From an uncultured Oscillospiraceae bacterium (GTDB lineage: Bacteria; Bacillota; Clostridia; Oscillospirales; Ruminococcaceae), in contig CAKSKG010000011.1 in assembly GCA_934464775.1 (NCBI GenBank), positions 11,492 to 75,491 on the forward strand: DNA of 64,000 nucleotides, written 5' to 3'. The translations under genes were made by a program, and so were the position numbers. The notes beneath the pieces are model-generated. The model saw only the letters and a program-made list of their open reading frames with translations. It was not told the DNA's origin and made no database searches. Positions 51,668 through 60,177 of the stretch are shown one piece after another (the stretch's first letter is position 1; each line of letters begins with the position of its first letter).

Positions 51668-52285
51668 ATGAACAGGGAAAAGCGCAGGATAATCGCCGAC
51701 GGACTGCTTTCGCAGAATGCGCTTCTTGTAAAGGGACTTGCCATAGCTCCTGCCGTGCTTTATGCGAATACGCTGAAAAATGCGGTGACGCTGGCTGTAT
51801 TTATCATTGTTTTTTCGTTTATCACACTTGCCCTGTCCTCATTTATACCGCGGAGCATGATCTATACCAGCCGTGTTATATTATATTCGCTGATAGGCGC
51901 TGTTGTGTTTGTACCTATGAGCATTTATATGGGCAGGCTGATACCTCTTGATTTTGACAGCATGGGGATATTCATGCCCCTTATGATAACCAACCCATTT
52001 ATAGTATCCCGCTCGGAGATGCAGTTTTTCAAAAACAAAGGCGGAAAAATGTTCCTGGATATATTTTTCTCGCTGCTGGGCTACGGAATTGCGGTAATAA
52101 TCATCGGATTTATCCGTGAGCTTATCTCCACAGGCGGAATAGGCGGAAAAATTTTCGGCATAAAGCCCGTGTTCACGGGAGCGGGGGAGGTTTTCGGAGG
52201 ATTTATTCTTCTGGGACTGCTTGCCGCACTTACAAGATATATACTGATGCTTTCCGCAAAGCCCCGCAGCGACAGCGGAAAATAA
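51668..52285 (+). CDS. RnfE-like membrane protein without cysteines
   Basis: 205 residues, six membrane segments, homologous to RnfE/NqrD (LLSQNALLVKGLAIAPAVLYA, then IFMPLMITNPFIVSRSEM, then GYGIAVIIIGFIRELIS). The two cysteines of the family that hold an intramembrane [2Fe-2S] centre are replaced: GLCP becomes AIAP (Ala27) and ITNC becomes ITNP (Pro110). The protein has no cysteine at all. AAGGAGG lies upstream of the ATG. Cotranscribed between the RnfD- and RnfA-like genes. Confidence 0.82.
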   Translation: MNREKRRIIADGLLSQNALLVKGLAIAPAVLYANTLKNAVTLAVFIIVFSFITLALSSFIPRSMIYTSRVILYSLIGAVVFVPMSIYMGRLIPLDFDSMGIFMPLMITNPFIVSRSEMQFFKNKGGKMFLDIFFSLLGYGIAVIIIGFIRELISTGGIGGKIFGIKPVFTGAGEVFGGFILLGLLAALTRYILMLSAKPRSDSGK

Positions 52286-52311
52286 TTTGAACATTGGATC
52301 GGAGTAATAAT

Positions 52312-52911
52312 ATGGCTGTTTTCAGGTCGGTCATTGCCTCAATGGTAGCAGTGATCTTTGCTGAAAATTTAATATTCGGACGAGGATTGGGAACAAGCGC
52401 ACTGGCTGCCGCAGCAAAGAAAAAAGGCGCTCTTGCGGGATATTCCCTGTCGGTGATATTCATGACTGCTGCGGCAAATGTGCTTTCGTGGGTCACGGAA
52501 TATTTCTTCGGCGATGATGCAAACTATCGTTATTACCAGCCTGTGTTTTATATCTGCATAATATCCGTGCTGTATTTTGTCATGCTTTTCGCCATGTGGA
52601 AGCTGAAAGGCGACAGATTCAGGCAGATACGGAATTATCTTCATATATCTGCATTCAACTGCGCCGTTATGGGAGTAATGCTGCTGACATCGGACATCTG
52701 CAATTCCTTTGCGGAGTATCTTGTATACGGACTTCTTTCGGGTATCGGATATGCATTTGCGGTATTCATGGTGTCCGCAGTCTGCGACAGGATATATTCG
52801 GACAAAGCGCCCCGTTCATTCAGGGGATTTCCGCTTCTTCTGATATATATAGGAATTTTGAGTATGGCGTTCTTTGTTCTTACGGGACATACTCTTACAT
52901 TTTCTTACTGA
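52312..52911 (+). CDS. RnfA-like membrane protein with one cluster cysteine replaced
   Basis: 199 residues, six membrane segments, homologous to RnfA/NqrE (FAENLIFGRGLGTSALAAAA, ISAFNCAVMGVMLL). The first cluster cysteine of LGICPFLG is Ser29 here (LGTSALAA), while the second, Cys117 in FNCAVMG, remains. GGAG at 52301-52304 sets the start at ATG 52312 rather than an earlier TTG. The gene for a membrane-anchored protein follows after 16 bases. Confidence 0.82.
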   Translation: MAVFRSVIASMVAVIFAENLIFGRGLGTSALAAAAKKKGALAGYSLSVIFMTAAANVLSWVTEYFFGDDANYRYYQPVFYICIISVLYFVMLFAMWKLKGDRFRQIRNYLHISAFNCAVMGVMLLTSDICNSFAEYLVYGLLSGIGYAFAVFMVSAVCDRIYSDKAPRSFRGFPLLLIYIGILSMAFFVLTGHTLTFSY

Positions 52912-52927
52912 GAAAGGATATGAACTT

Positions 52928-54085
52928 ATGCCAAAGGTAAAATATAAAAAGCCAAGACGCCGCACAGGCAATAAAATTTATCATGCAAGGCGGCCCTCGG
53001 GCGGCAAAAAGCGAAACAATGCCGCAGCTGCTGTGAGGATAATCATATGCATTCTCGGATTGGCACTGCTGGTATTTCTCGGTTACAGCATAGCTGCGCC
53101 TATCCATAAGTACCTTACTCGGAACAAGGACAATAATTCGGAGAACACCGAAACCGCATGGATGCCACCCGTTTCCGAAAGCGAAACTTCCGAAGCCCTC
53201 GATGCGGAGGATTATGAGGTGATACCCTCGGAAACAACGACAGAGGCTCCCGCAGAGGTGCGCACAAAACTCAAAGCGGCGGCTGTCAGTGCAGATGCCA
53301 TGACCGATGAAACTCTGCTTGCGCAGGAGCTTGACAGGATAAGCTCCGAGGGATATAATGCGGCAGTATTTACCCTCAAGGATTCGGACGGCAAGATCTA
53401 TTACAACACCGATTCGTCCTTTGCCACATTTGCGGACGGCGCAATATGCAGCAGCATATATGCAGATGAATTCAGCTCGGCTGCCAAGTCTGCGGGACTT
53501 ATCCCCGTTGCCAGAATAAGTATTCTCAGGGACAGCAATATTTACAGCGATCAGGCATACGGCAGCTATAAGACTGCCGACGGTGCGGTCTGGTATGACA
53601 GCGACGGAAACAGTATGCTCACACCCTATGATGTGAACACGATCGATTATGCGGAGGAGCTTGCGGGAGAGATATCCGCAGCAGGCTTTGAATATATAAT
53701 CTGCGCAGATCTTGTTTATCCCGATTTTACCGTTTCGGATTATTCCGCAGTAGGCGAGTCCTACGCTTTCGGTGACCGCTATTCGGCGCTTGTTCGCATT
53801 GCCGACAGCATTTATGATATTGCCGCCGACAACGGCTGTACTGCTGTTATAGAAGTTTCCGCCGATGATATTGCCGACGGACGTGACGAGATCATCGACC
53901 CCGGCGAGCCTAAGAGCGGCTGCATCGCCGTTATGTTCGACGAGAGCAATTTTGCCTCCGATATGGACAAGGCACAGAGCGCTGTGGGCGACCGTGAATT
54001 TATAGTTGGTTACAGCGCGGAAAGCGTTTCCGAAACAGTTTCCGATATTCTTAACGAAACCGATTCGGAATACATCATATACTGA
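52928..54085 (+). CDS. membrane-anchored protein with putative glycoside hydrolase-like barrel
   Basis: 385 residues. A very basic N terminus (KVKYKKPRRRTGNKIYHARR), one membrane segment at about 37-57, an acidic Ser/Thr/Glu linker (about 70-115), then a soluble domain of about 260 residues. That domain resembles DUF4015-type putative glycosidases, a TIM-barrel group: EGYNAAVFTLKDSDGKIYY, GLIPVARISILRDS, then FEYIICADLVYPDF. The catalytic residues are not certain. It faces outward. It overlaps the lipoprotein gene by one base, and lies in the Rnf-like operon. Confidence 0.72.
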   Translation: MPKVKYKKPRRRTGNKIYHARRPSGGKKRNNAAAAVRIIICILGLALLVFLGYSIAAPIHKYLTRNKDNNSENTETAWMPPVSESETSEALDAEDYEVIPSETTTEAPAEVRTKLKAAAVSADAMTDETLLAQELDRISSEGYNAAVFTLKDSDGKIYYNTDSSFATFADGAICSSIYADEFSSAAKSAGLIPVARISILRDSNIYSDQAYGSYKTADGAVWYDSDGNSMLTPYDVNTIDYAEELAGEISAAGFEYIICADLVYPDFTVSDYSAVGESYAFGDRYSALVRIADSIYDIAADNGCTAVIEVSADDIADGRDEIIDPGEPKSGCIAVMFDESNFASDMDKAQSAVGDREFIVGYSAESVSETVSDILNETDSEYIIY

Positions 54086-54543
54086 TGAGGAAATTTACAG
54101 CTGCCGTTTTGGCGGCTGCGGCAATGACAATGCTGTGCGGCTGCGGAAACGATGTGAAAGAACGTGAGCCTATGCCCACGATCGAGACTGCACCAAAGCA
54201 TACATACAAGACCGTAACGGAAAATACCGAATTGTTCATGTATTCGACTGCCCCGGAATCGGTGCAGCCGAAAATGGGTTCGGAAACAGCTATATATGAT
54301 TATGTTTTCCCCGAAGCCGACACCGCATCGGTGTATGCCGATGAGGATATCATTGTCTCAGATACTGCGGCAGGGCAGATCATCTCTGCCGATACGGCAA
54401 TGCGTGATGTCGAAACAGCGGCTGTCCGCAATGATATCCCCGAAGCGGACACACAGGCTGTCGGGACGGAGATCGCAGCCGACAATAACATGGCTTATGA
54501 ATATATCAGCGCCGATACGGCGGACGGAAATGCCGACAGATAA
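54085..54543 (+). CDS. small acidic lipoprotein
   Basis: 152 residues. Signal peptide ending in the lipobox LCGC with lipidated Cys20, then a Thr/Ala/Asp-rich acidic chain that recurs in loosely repeated segments (ISADTAMRD, IPEADTQAV, ISADTADGN) and looks disordered. Function not recognised. It is coupled to the preceding gene (ATGA overlap), and metA follows after 26 bases. Confidence 0.7.
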   Translation: MRKFTAAVLAAAAMTMLCGCGNDVKEREPMPTIETAPKHTYKTVTENTELFMYSTAPESVQPKMGSETAIYDYVFPEADTASVYADEDIIVSDTAAGQIISADTAMRDVETAAVRNDIPEADTQAVGTEIAADNNMAYEYISADTADGNADR

Positions 54544-54569
54544 TACATAAAAAAGGAAATGAATAGAAA

Positions 54570-55493
54570 ATGCCGATAAATATACCAAACAATCTCCCAG
54601 CACATGATATTCTCCGAAAGGAAAATATATTTGTAATGACGGACGTTGCCGCTTCAAAGCAGGACATACGTCCGCTGGATATCGCTATCCTGAATCTTAT
54701 GCCCAAGAAGATAGAGACAGAGACCCAGCTTCTGAGACTGCTCAGCAACACGCCTATCCAGCTGAACATCGAGCTTATCCAAACAGCGACCCATGTTGCA
54801 AAAAATACATCGCAGGAGCATCTCACCAAGTTTTACACCACCTTTGACAAGATAAAGGACAAGCGCTTCGACGGACTTATTATAACGGGTGCGCCCGTTG
54901 AGCAGAAGCCCTTTGAAGAAGTGGATTACTGGAACGAGCTTTGTGAGATAATGGAATGGTCAAAGGCGAATGTTTACTCAACTTTCCATATCTGCTGGGG
55001 CGCACAGGCAGGACTTTTCTATCACTACGGCATTCCGAAGCACACTCTTACGGAGAAGATGTTCGGTGTGTTCCCTCATAAGGTGGAGGTGCAGAATCAC
55101 CCGCTGGTAAGAGGCTTTGACGAAACATTTTTCGTGCCCCATTCACGTCACACAGGCATTGAGCGCCTTGATGTGGAAAAGGTGAGCGACCTGAAAATAC
55201 TCACATCGTCGCCCATATCGGGAGTACATATTATTACCGACAAGACAAACAGACAGTTTTTTGTAATGGGTCATTCCGAGTATGACAGGTTCACTCTTTC
55301 GGGAGAGTATTTCCGTGATCTTGAAAAGGGTCTGCCCATAAAGGTGCCTTATAATTACTTCCCGTACAACGATCCCAGCCAGCCTCCGCATTTCAACTGG
55401 AGATGTCATGCAAATCTGCTGTTCTCCAACTGGATAAATTACTGCGTATATCAGGAAACTCCTTATGATCTTGCGGATCTGAAAAGCATATAA
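54570..55493 (+). CDS. metA: homoserine O-acetyltransferase (MetA type)
   Basis: 307 residues. PINIPNNLPAHDIL at the N terminus, the nucleophile Cys142 in STFHICWGAQAGL, and the HSRHTGI region fit MetA/HTS. Position 111 is Glu (GAPVEQKPFEEVDYW), the residue linked to acetyl-CoA use in Bacillus MetA, whereas succinyl enzymes have Gly. So it should make O-acetylhomoserine, the substrate of MetY (13490-14773). It may be cotranscribed with the lipoprotein gene. Confidence 0.9.
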   Translation: MPINIPNNLPAHDILRKENIFVMTDVAASKQDIRPLDIAILNLMPKKIETETQLLRLLSNTPIQLNIELIQTATHVAKNTSQEHLTKFYTTFDKIKDKRFDGLIITGAPVEQKPFEEVDYWNELCEIMEWSKANVYSTFHICWGAQAGLFYHYGIPKHTLTEKMFGVFPHKVEVQNHPLVRGFDETFFVPHSRHTGIERLDVEKVSDLKILTSSPISGVHIITDKTNRQFFVMGHSEYDRFTLSGEYFRDLEKGLPIKVPYNYFPYNDPSQPPHFNWRCHANLLFSNWINYCVYQETPYDLADLKSI

Positions 55494-55669
55494 TGTTAAT
55501 CGGACGTTTATCCGTGGGATATATTCGGTATATATATAATTCATACATAGCTTACTTTTGTGATAAAATTTCATATAAACGATATCTTGTGTAAGTGATA
55601 AAGCTGCCTTTTAGTGCAAAATGTATAATATCACAAGAAAAATATGTGAAATATTATGTTCATAAATAT

Positions 55670-55698
55670 TTGACTTAAACGGCTGATTATGGTATACT
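55670..55698 (+). promoter_or_regulatory. promoter of the SHOCT protein gene
   Basis: TTGACT (55670-55675) and TATACT (55693-55698) with a 17-base spacer. The 5' leader of about 85 bases holds a GGCGGC/GCCGCC pairing. The rest of the 55494-55669 gap is AT-rich and holds nothing I can name. Confidence 0.7.
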
Positions 55699-55791
55699 AA
55701 AAGTAATTTATGAGGCGGCGTGTGCCTTGCTGCTGATGGTGTTCTGACCTGACCGTTATGCAACAGCCGCCGGGAATGGAGTAAGTTTCAG

Positions 55792-57081
55792 ATGGCTAAT
55801 CAATCCAGTGTTTACAATGAGAAAAAAATTGCATACTATGAATCCACATTCAGAACAAGTATGCTTTCCAAGCCCCTTGAAGTGAATATCACTGTTACTG
55901 CCGCTCATCTTTACGGTCTTGCTTATATAATGGAGCAGAACGGCACCAAGGAGGGCGATCCCGTTTATATGCGCTTCACTTGTTCGCTTGACGAAATAAC
56001 AAAGGTCTATATAAACGATAACGTCAAGACAAGTCCGCTGTATGTTCAGTGCGATAATATGAATAAGGGTGTGCTCAACAGAAAGCGTATCATCGTTCCC
56101 TGTCTCCCCAATGTTGCGGAGGCTGTTGAGACGATCAACAGCGCCAAGGCTGCATATGACGAGAAGATGCAGAAGTCCAAGGAGCGCATGAATGCTCAGA
56201 AGGCTGCTTCCGCCGAGGCTGCAAATGCAGATGCTGCCGAGGATAAGATGAAGGAATATGAGCGCATGAAGAAGCTTGCGGACGCTGAGTTTGATAATCT
56301 TCCTCCGCTCAAGGCAAAGGCTCCCGTTCAGGAGACACCTGCTCCCAAGGCAGAAGAAAAGGAATCGGTTCCTGCACCTGCCGAAGCTCAGGAAAAGCCT
56401 GTATATAAGACAGTTAAGCCTAAGGTCACTATCGAGGACCTTATCAAGATAAACAATTCCATCGAGATCGACATCATTCCTCCCGCAGAGCCTCCCATTA
56501 CGGGAAAGAAGCCTGCTGCCGGCATACTTGAAGAGCTGGGCGCCGATACTGCTCCCGCAGAAAAGAATCTTCCCAAGGATTCAGACCTTGCGGCAGAGAG
56601 CGGAGCTTCCGATATCAAGCTTGAGGAAATGACTGTTGAAAATTCACATAAGACCGAGGATCCCGATCTTTCGGATCTCAGCGGCATTGACGAAAAGAGC
56701 ATTCTTTCCGATCTTTCGGAAAATCCCGAGGTCAAGGCTGTGGAGGAGATGCTTAATTCCACCGCTAAGCCTGTTGTCGAAGAAGCGGCTGAAGAGCCTG
56801 CCGTTGCGGAGGCTGCCGAGGACGCTTATGCAACAACTGCGGTTGCCGACAGCGAAGTTATTGCTGCCGATGATGAAATTGCCGAGGCAGAGCCTGAAAG
56901 CGATACAAAGCCCGAGATCAAGGAAGTTCACGTTGACTTTTCTTCCGATGATAAGAAGGATATGTCCCTTGATGATTTCCAGACAGCTGTTAAGAAGCTC
57001 AAGGCAATGCATGATGAGGGTCTTATTTCAGATGATGAATTCAAGGCTGAAAAGAAGAAGCTGCTTGCCCAGCTTTATTAA
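55792..57081 (+). CDS. unknown protein with C-terminal SHOCT domain
   Basis: 429 residues. The N-terminal 110 residues look like a folded PH-like or beta-rich domain (VNITVTAAHLYGLAYIMEQNG, MRFTCSLDEITKVYI). A coiled-coil (about 115-165) and a long acidic, Ala/Pro/Glu-rich linker follow. The final 36 residues are a SHOCT domain (DDFQTAVKKLKAMHDEGLIS, then DDEFKAEKKKLL). SHOCT domains are short oligomerisation modules. No signal peptide, so cytoplasmic. GGAG lies 11 bases before ATG. Confidence 0.78.
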   Translation: MANQSSVYNEKKIAYYESTFRTSMLSKPLEVNITVTAAHLYGLAYIMEQNGTKEGDPVYMRFTCSLDEITKVYINDNVKTSPLYVQCDNMNKGVLNRKRIIVPCLPNVAEAVETINSAKAAYDEKMQKSKERMNAQKAASAEAANADAAEDKMKEYERMKKLADAEFDNLPPLKAKAPVQETPAPKAEEKESVPAPAEAQEKPVYKTVKPKVTIEDLIKINNSIEIDIIPPAEPPITGKKPAAGILEELGADTAPAEKNLPKDSDLAAESGASDIKLEEMTVENSHKTEDPDLSDLSGIDEKSILSDLSENPEVKAVEEMLNSTAKPVVEEAAEEPAVAEAAEDAYATTAVADSEVIAADDEIAEAEPESDTKPEIKEVHVDFSSDDKKDMSLDDFQTAVKKLKAMHDEGLISDDEFKAEKKKLLAQLY

Positions 57082-57094
57082 TTAAATGACTTGT

Positions 57095-57155
57095 GATATC
57101 CGATGCATATATTTTTTGCGTAAAGCGAAAGGTATAGCCGCATCGGATATTTTGA
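57095..57155 (+). terminator. hairpin with long loop between SHOCT gene and next gene
   Basis: ATATCCGATGC (57096-57106) pairs with GCATCGGATAT (57140-57150) around a 33-base loop, followed by TTTTG. It may attenuate rather than fully stop transcription into the gene at 57178. Confidence 0.6.
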
Positions 57156-57177
57156 ATTTGTTTCGGGAGGGATATCT

Positions 57178-57780
57178 ATGGGCTTGTTTTCAAAAAAAGC
57201 TACTCAGGAAAAGGTGGAATTGCAGAACATCGTTCTCGGCATAAATGAAAAGAAGCTTGAGGTTTCACCTAAATTTCTTGATGATATGACAAAAATTTAT
57301 ATCAGCAAAAGAATGTCGATAATCAACGAACACGTTTCGTCCTTTGAGACGATAAAAACGGTTCAGCTGCTTTATTCAAAATATGAAGCTGTGCTGAAAA
57401 TTCTGGAAGAGCTTATTGCGATCGAACCTTATTATAATTTCAATCCGCCTGTTCCGTCGGAATATAAACAGGAGCTGATCGACAAAAAGCCGATGTATGT
57501 AACAAAGCTGCTGACGAGAAAATGGCGTCAGGCAGGCTTTAACGGCAAGGATCCTCTTGCCAATGCGGAGATATCAAAGTATTTCAGAGACTGCAAGGAA
57601 GTGTATGATACTCTTCCCGATGAAAGCAAGAAGATCGTTGACGATCTTCACAGGCAGATATACGGCTATGGTCTTATGGAAGAGCCGCCTGCCGTTGCCG
57701 AACCCGAGGAGGACGGCGAAAATGCCGAAGCGGTCGACGGTGCTGCGGAAAATACAGCCGATACGGCAGAAAAAGCATAA
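57178..57780 (+). CDS. unknown helical protein, 200 residues
   Basis: I do not recognise a family. The N terminus is MGLFSKKATQEK, then mostly predicted helices with FETIKTVQLLYSKYEAVLKI, a Pro-rich turn (FNPPVPSEY) and TRKWRQAGFNGKDPLANAEI. The last 35 residues are acidic and Ala-rich, much like the linker of the SHOCT protein just upstream, which hints that the two work together. Cytoplasmic. GGGAGG precedes the ATG. Confidence 0.7.
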   Translation: MGLFSKKATQEKVELQNIVLGINEKKLEVSPKFLDDMTKIYISKRMSIINEHVSSFETIKTVQLLYSKYEAVLKILEELIAIEPYYNFNPPVPSEYKQELIDKKPMYVTKLLTRKWRQAGFNGKDPLANAEISKYFRDCKEVYDTLPDESKKIVDDLHRQIYGYGLMEEPPAVAEPEEDGENAEAVDGAAENTADTAEKA

Positions 57781-57781
57781 C

Positions 57782-57826
57782 AAAAAGCGTGTGTTTCAGA
57801 AGATGAAATCACACGCTTTTTTTATT
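57782..57826. terminator. bidirectional terminator
   Basis: AAAAAGCGTGTG with its complement CACACGCTTTTT around a 15-base loop, A and T runs on either side. It separates the gene at 57178 from the convergent spoVA genes. Confidence 0.9.
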
Positions 57827-58181
57827 TTTCCTTTGATTTGAAAATAAGCGCCGTAATAAGTCCGAAAACTATCGCCGAGGTTATGCCTGCGGCGGCTGCG
57901 GATATTCCGCCTGTGAAAATGCCGATAAATCCGTGCAGGTCGATTGCTTCACGGACACCGTTTGCCAGCGTATTTCCGAAGCCTGTCAGCGGAACGGAGG
58001 CTCCCGCCCCGGCAAATTCTATCAGCGGATCATACCAGCCCAGTGCGCCGAGAACAACGCCTGCCACAACAAATGCCACAAGTATCCGTGCCGGAGTGAG
58101 CTTTGTGTAATCTATCAGAACTTCTCCCACGGCGCAGAAAAGTCCGCCGATGATGAACGCCCATATATAATCGGTTATCAT
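57822..58181 (-). CDS. spoVAE: stage V sporulation protein AE
   Basis: 119 residues with three to four membrane segments. IWAFIIGGLFCAVGEVLID, LTPARILVAFVVAGVVLGAL and VPLTGFGNTLANGV are SpoVAE signatures. The SpoVA proteins form the inner-membrane machine that moves dipicolinic acid into the forespore and out at germination. The start overlaps the spoVAD stop by four bases (ATGA), so the two are coupled. Confidence 0.93.
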   Translation of the reverse strand: MITDYIWAFIIGGLFCAVGEVLIDYTKLTPARILVAFVVAGVVLGALGWYDPLIEFAGAGASVPLTGFGNTLANGVREAIDLHGFIGIFTGGISAAAAGITSAIVFGLITALIFKSKEK

Positions 58182-59227
58182 TCTGCTGACCTCCTTTCAT
58201 TGATCGAAAGCGGTGTTTTGTCATATGAAATATGCACTGCATGAGAGATCGAGGGGATAGATTCGCCCTGCTGTGAAAGGGTCGGCGACATAAGTGCGCC
58301 CGTTGCGCAGAACAGCACATTTTTTATCTCTCCGCTTTTTATCCTGTCAAGGAAATATCCGCACAGCACCGATGCTCCGCAGCCGCAGCCAGAACCGCCT
58401 GCGTGAACGTCCTGCTCCGCAAGATCGAATATCATCGTTCCGCAGTCCTTATACTGCTTTTCGATGCGGATATTTTCCTTTGCCAGCAGCTCAATGAGCA
58501 GCGTTCCGCCCACACGTCCCAGATCTCCCGTAAGGATAAAATCGAAATCCTCGGGAGCAAGCCCCGTATCGTTAAGGTATTGACTTATGATGTAAGCTGC
58601 CGCTGGAGCCATTGCGGCGCCCATGTTGTTTGCATCGGTAACTCCGAGGTCGGTGATCTTTCCTATTGACACACCCTTAATATAGGGCGGATCCTTTTCG
58701 GGGGAAAGTATAGCCGCTCCCGACGCAGTGCAGGTCCATTGAGCTGTGGGAGTTCGGACTCCGCCGTAGGAAAGGGGAAATCGGAACTGCCGCTCGGCGG
58801 TGCAGAAATGAGATGAAGTCACTGCCGCAACATGACCTCCGAGTCCGCTGTCCGTCAGCAGTGAAGCCAGCACAAGCCCCTCGGACATTGTGGAACAGGC
58901 TCCGTAAATTCCGAAAAGCGGTATTTCAAGCTCACGGAGAGCATATGTTGAGGAGCAGCACTGATTCTGGAGATCTCCCGCAAACATATAGTCGATCTGA
59001 TAGGGCTTCAGACCGCCCTTGTCGAGAGCGTGCATAAGGGTTCGGCGCATAAGCTCGCTTTCCGCCTTTTCCCATGTGGTCTGACCGAAATATCCGTCCG
59101 TTCCCACCTCGTCAAAGCAGGCGGACAGCGGACCCTGGGCTTCTTTGTCGCCTGCAACTGCGGCATAGCTGTGTATCGACGGCGGAGAGGTCATCAGAAA
59201 TGTGTTTCGTGATATCTTTTTAGCCAT
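58178..59227 (-). CDS. spoVAD: stage V sporulation protein AD
   Basis: 349 residues with a thiolase-like fold. SpoVAD binds dipicolinic acid. Motifs: TFLMTSPPSIHSYAAVAG, the GIYGACSTMSEGL stretch (thiolase-like Cys), SSHFCTAERQFRFPL and GSGCGCGASVLCGYF near the C terminus. ATG 59227 with AAAGGAAA upstream is used; the frame is open to 59296. spoVAC, which normally precedes it, is not in the window: the next gene is an unrelated phosphatase. Confidence 0.93.
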   Translation of the reverse strand: MAKKISRNTFLMTSPPSIHSYAAVAGDKEAQGPLSACFDEVGTDGYFGQTTWEKAESELMRRTLMHALDKGGLKPYQIDYMFAGDLQNQCCSSTYALRELEIPLFGIYGACSTMSEGLVLASLLTDSGLGGHVAAVTSSHFCTAERQFRFPLSYGGVRTPTAQWTCTASGAAILSPEKDPPYIKGVSIGKITDLGVTDANNMGAAMAPAAAYIISQYLNDTGLAPEDFDFILTGDLGRVGGTLLIELLAKENIRIEKQYKDCGTMIFDLAEQDVHAGGSGCGCGASVLCGYFLDRIKSGEIKNVLFCATGALMSPTLSQQGESIPSISHAVHISYDKTPLSINERRSAE

Positions 59228-59283
59228 GATGCATATTTCCTTTCGATGTTTTATGTTATTATTCTCGGAAAATATGCGGATAT

Positions 59284-59320
59284 GCAAAAAGACCATACAG
59301 TTTTTTCTGCATGATCTTTT
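59284..59320 (-). terminator. terminator of the Cof-type phosphatase gene
   Basis: AAAAAGA-CAT-CAG (59286-59300) pairs imperfectly with CTG-ATG-TCTTTTT (59307-59320) around a T-rich loop. It serves the gene at 59332-60177 on the minus strand. Confidence 0.75.
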
Positions 59321-59331
59321 TATTAGTTGAA

Positions 59332-60177
59332 TTATTTCTTGTTGAGTATAAGCTTTTCAATTGCATCGCCGATGCCGTTGTCATTGTTTGAAAGGGTCAC
59401 GTAATCGGCAATGTCAAGCACAGCCTTTTCGCTGTTTCCCATGGCAACGCCGAAGCCTGCGGCTTTCAGCATTTCAAGATCGTTTCCGCTGTCGCCGAAC
59501 GCCATTATCTGTGATCTGTCAATGCCAAGCCTTTTTCCGAAATTCACAAGCGAAATGCCCTTGTTTATGGTGCTTTCCGTGATCTCAAGATTGTTGTCGC
59601 CGCCGCTTACTACGGCAATATCGGATATTTTATCAAGGCGAGCCTTTGTTTCATCACGGTCAAGACTTGTTCCGTCGGGATTTTTTGCAAAATTCAGTGT
59701 GATCTTTTGCACCGAATGCTTTTCGGACGAAACAAATTCTATAAGATCATCAACATAGAGCCTTGTTTTTTTGATGTAGTCCTTCATGACCTGCGAAAGG
59801 GCAAGGCTGTCGATGAAGTTTATCTGCGATCTTTCCTTGTATGAATAGCCGTTGATGAATGCGTCTATTGAAATATTCAGACCTTTCAGCGCAGTAAGTA
59901 TTTCAGCACCCTTTTCCCATGACATTGGCTGCTCATAGAGGCATTCTCCTGTGCGCCTGTTATAAATAGCCGCACCGTTGCAGGTCAGTATATAGTTTAC
60001 AAATTCAAGCCCGGTGACCTTTTCAGATACGCCGTGAAAGGGTCTGCCCGTAGCGGGAACGATCTCTATGCCCATTGCGGAGGCACGCTCCAGAGCGGAA
60101 AGGGTTTCGGGAAGTATCTCCTTGCTGCTTGTAAAAAGAGTTCCGTCAAGATCAACTGCGATCATTTTTATATCCAT
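59332..60177 (-). CDS. Cof-type HAD-superfamily phosphatase
   Basis: 281 residues. HAD motif I MIAVDLDGTLFTSSK (nucleophile Asp11 with Asp13), TGRPFHG for motif II, a Lys in NKGISLVNFGKRLG, and GDSGNDLEMLKAAGFGVAMGN (motif IV acidic residues), plus a C2 cap insertion. Cof phosphatases dephosphorylate sugar phosphates or flavin/pyridoxal derivatives; the substrate is open. Monocistronic, with its own terminator. Confidence 0.9.
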   Translation of the reverse strand: MDIKMIAVDLDGTLFTSSKEILPETLSALERASAMGIEIVPATGRPFHGVSEKVTGLEFVNYILTCNGAAIYNRRTGECLYEQPMSWEKGAEILTALKGLNISIDAFINGYSYKERSQINFIDSLALSQVMKDYIKKTRLYVDDLIEFVSSEKHSVQKITLNFAKNPDGTSLDRDETKARLDKISDIAVVSGGDNNLEITESTINKGISLVNFGKRLGIDRSQIMAFGDSGNDLEMLKAAGFGVAMGNSEKAVLDIADYVTLSNNDNGIGDAIEKLILNKK

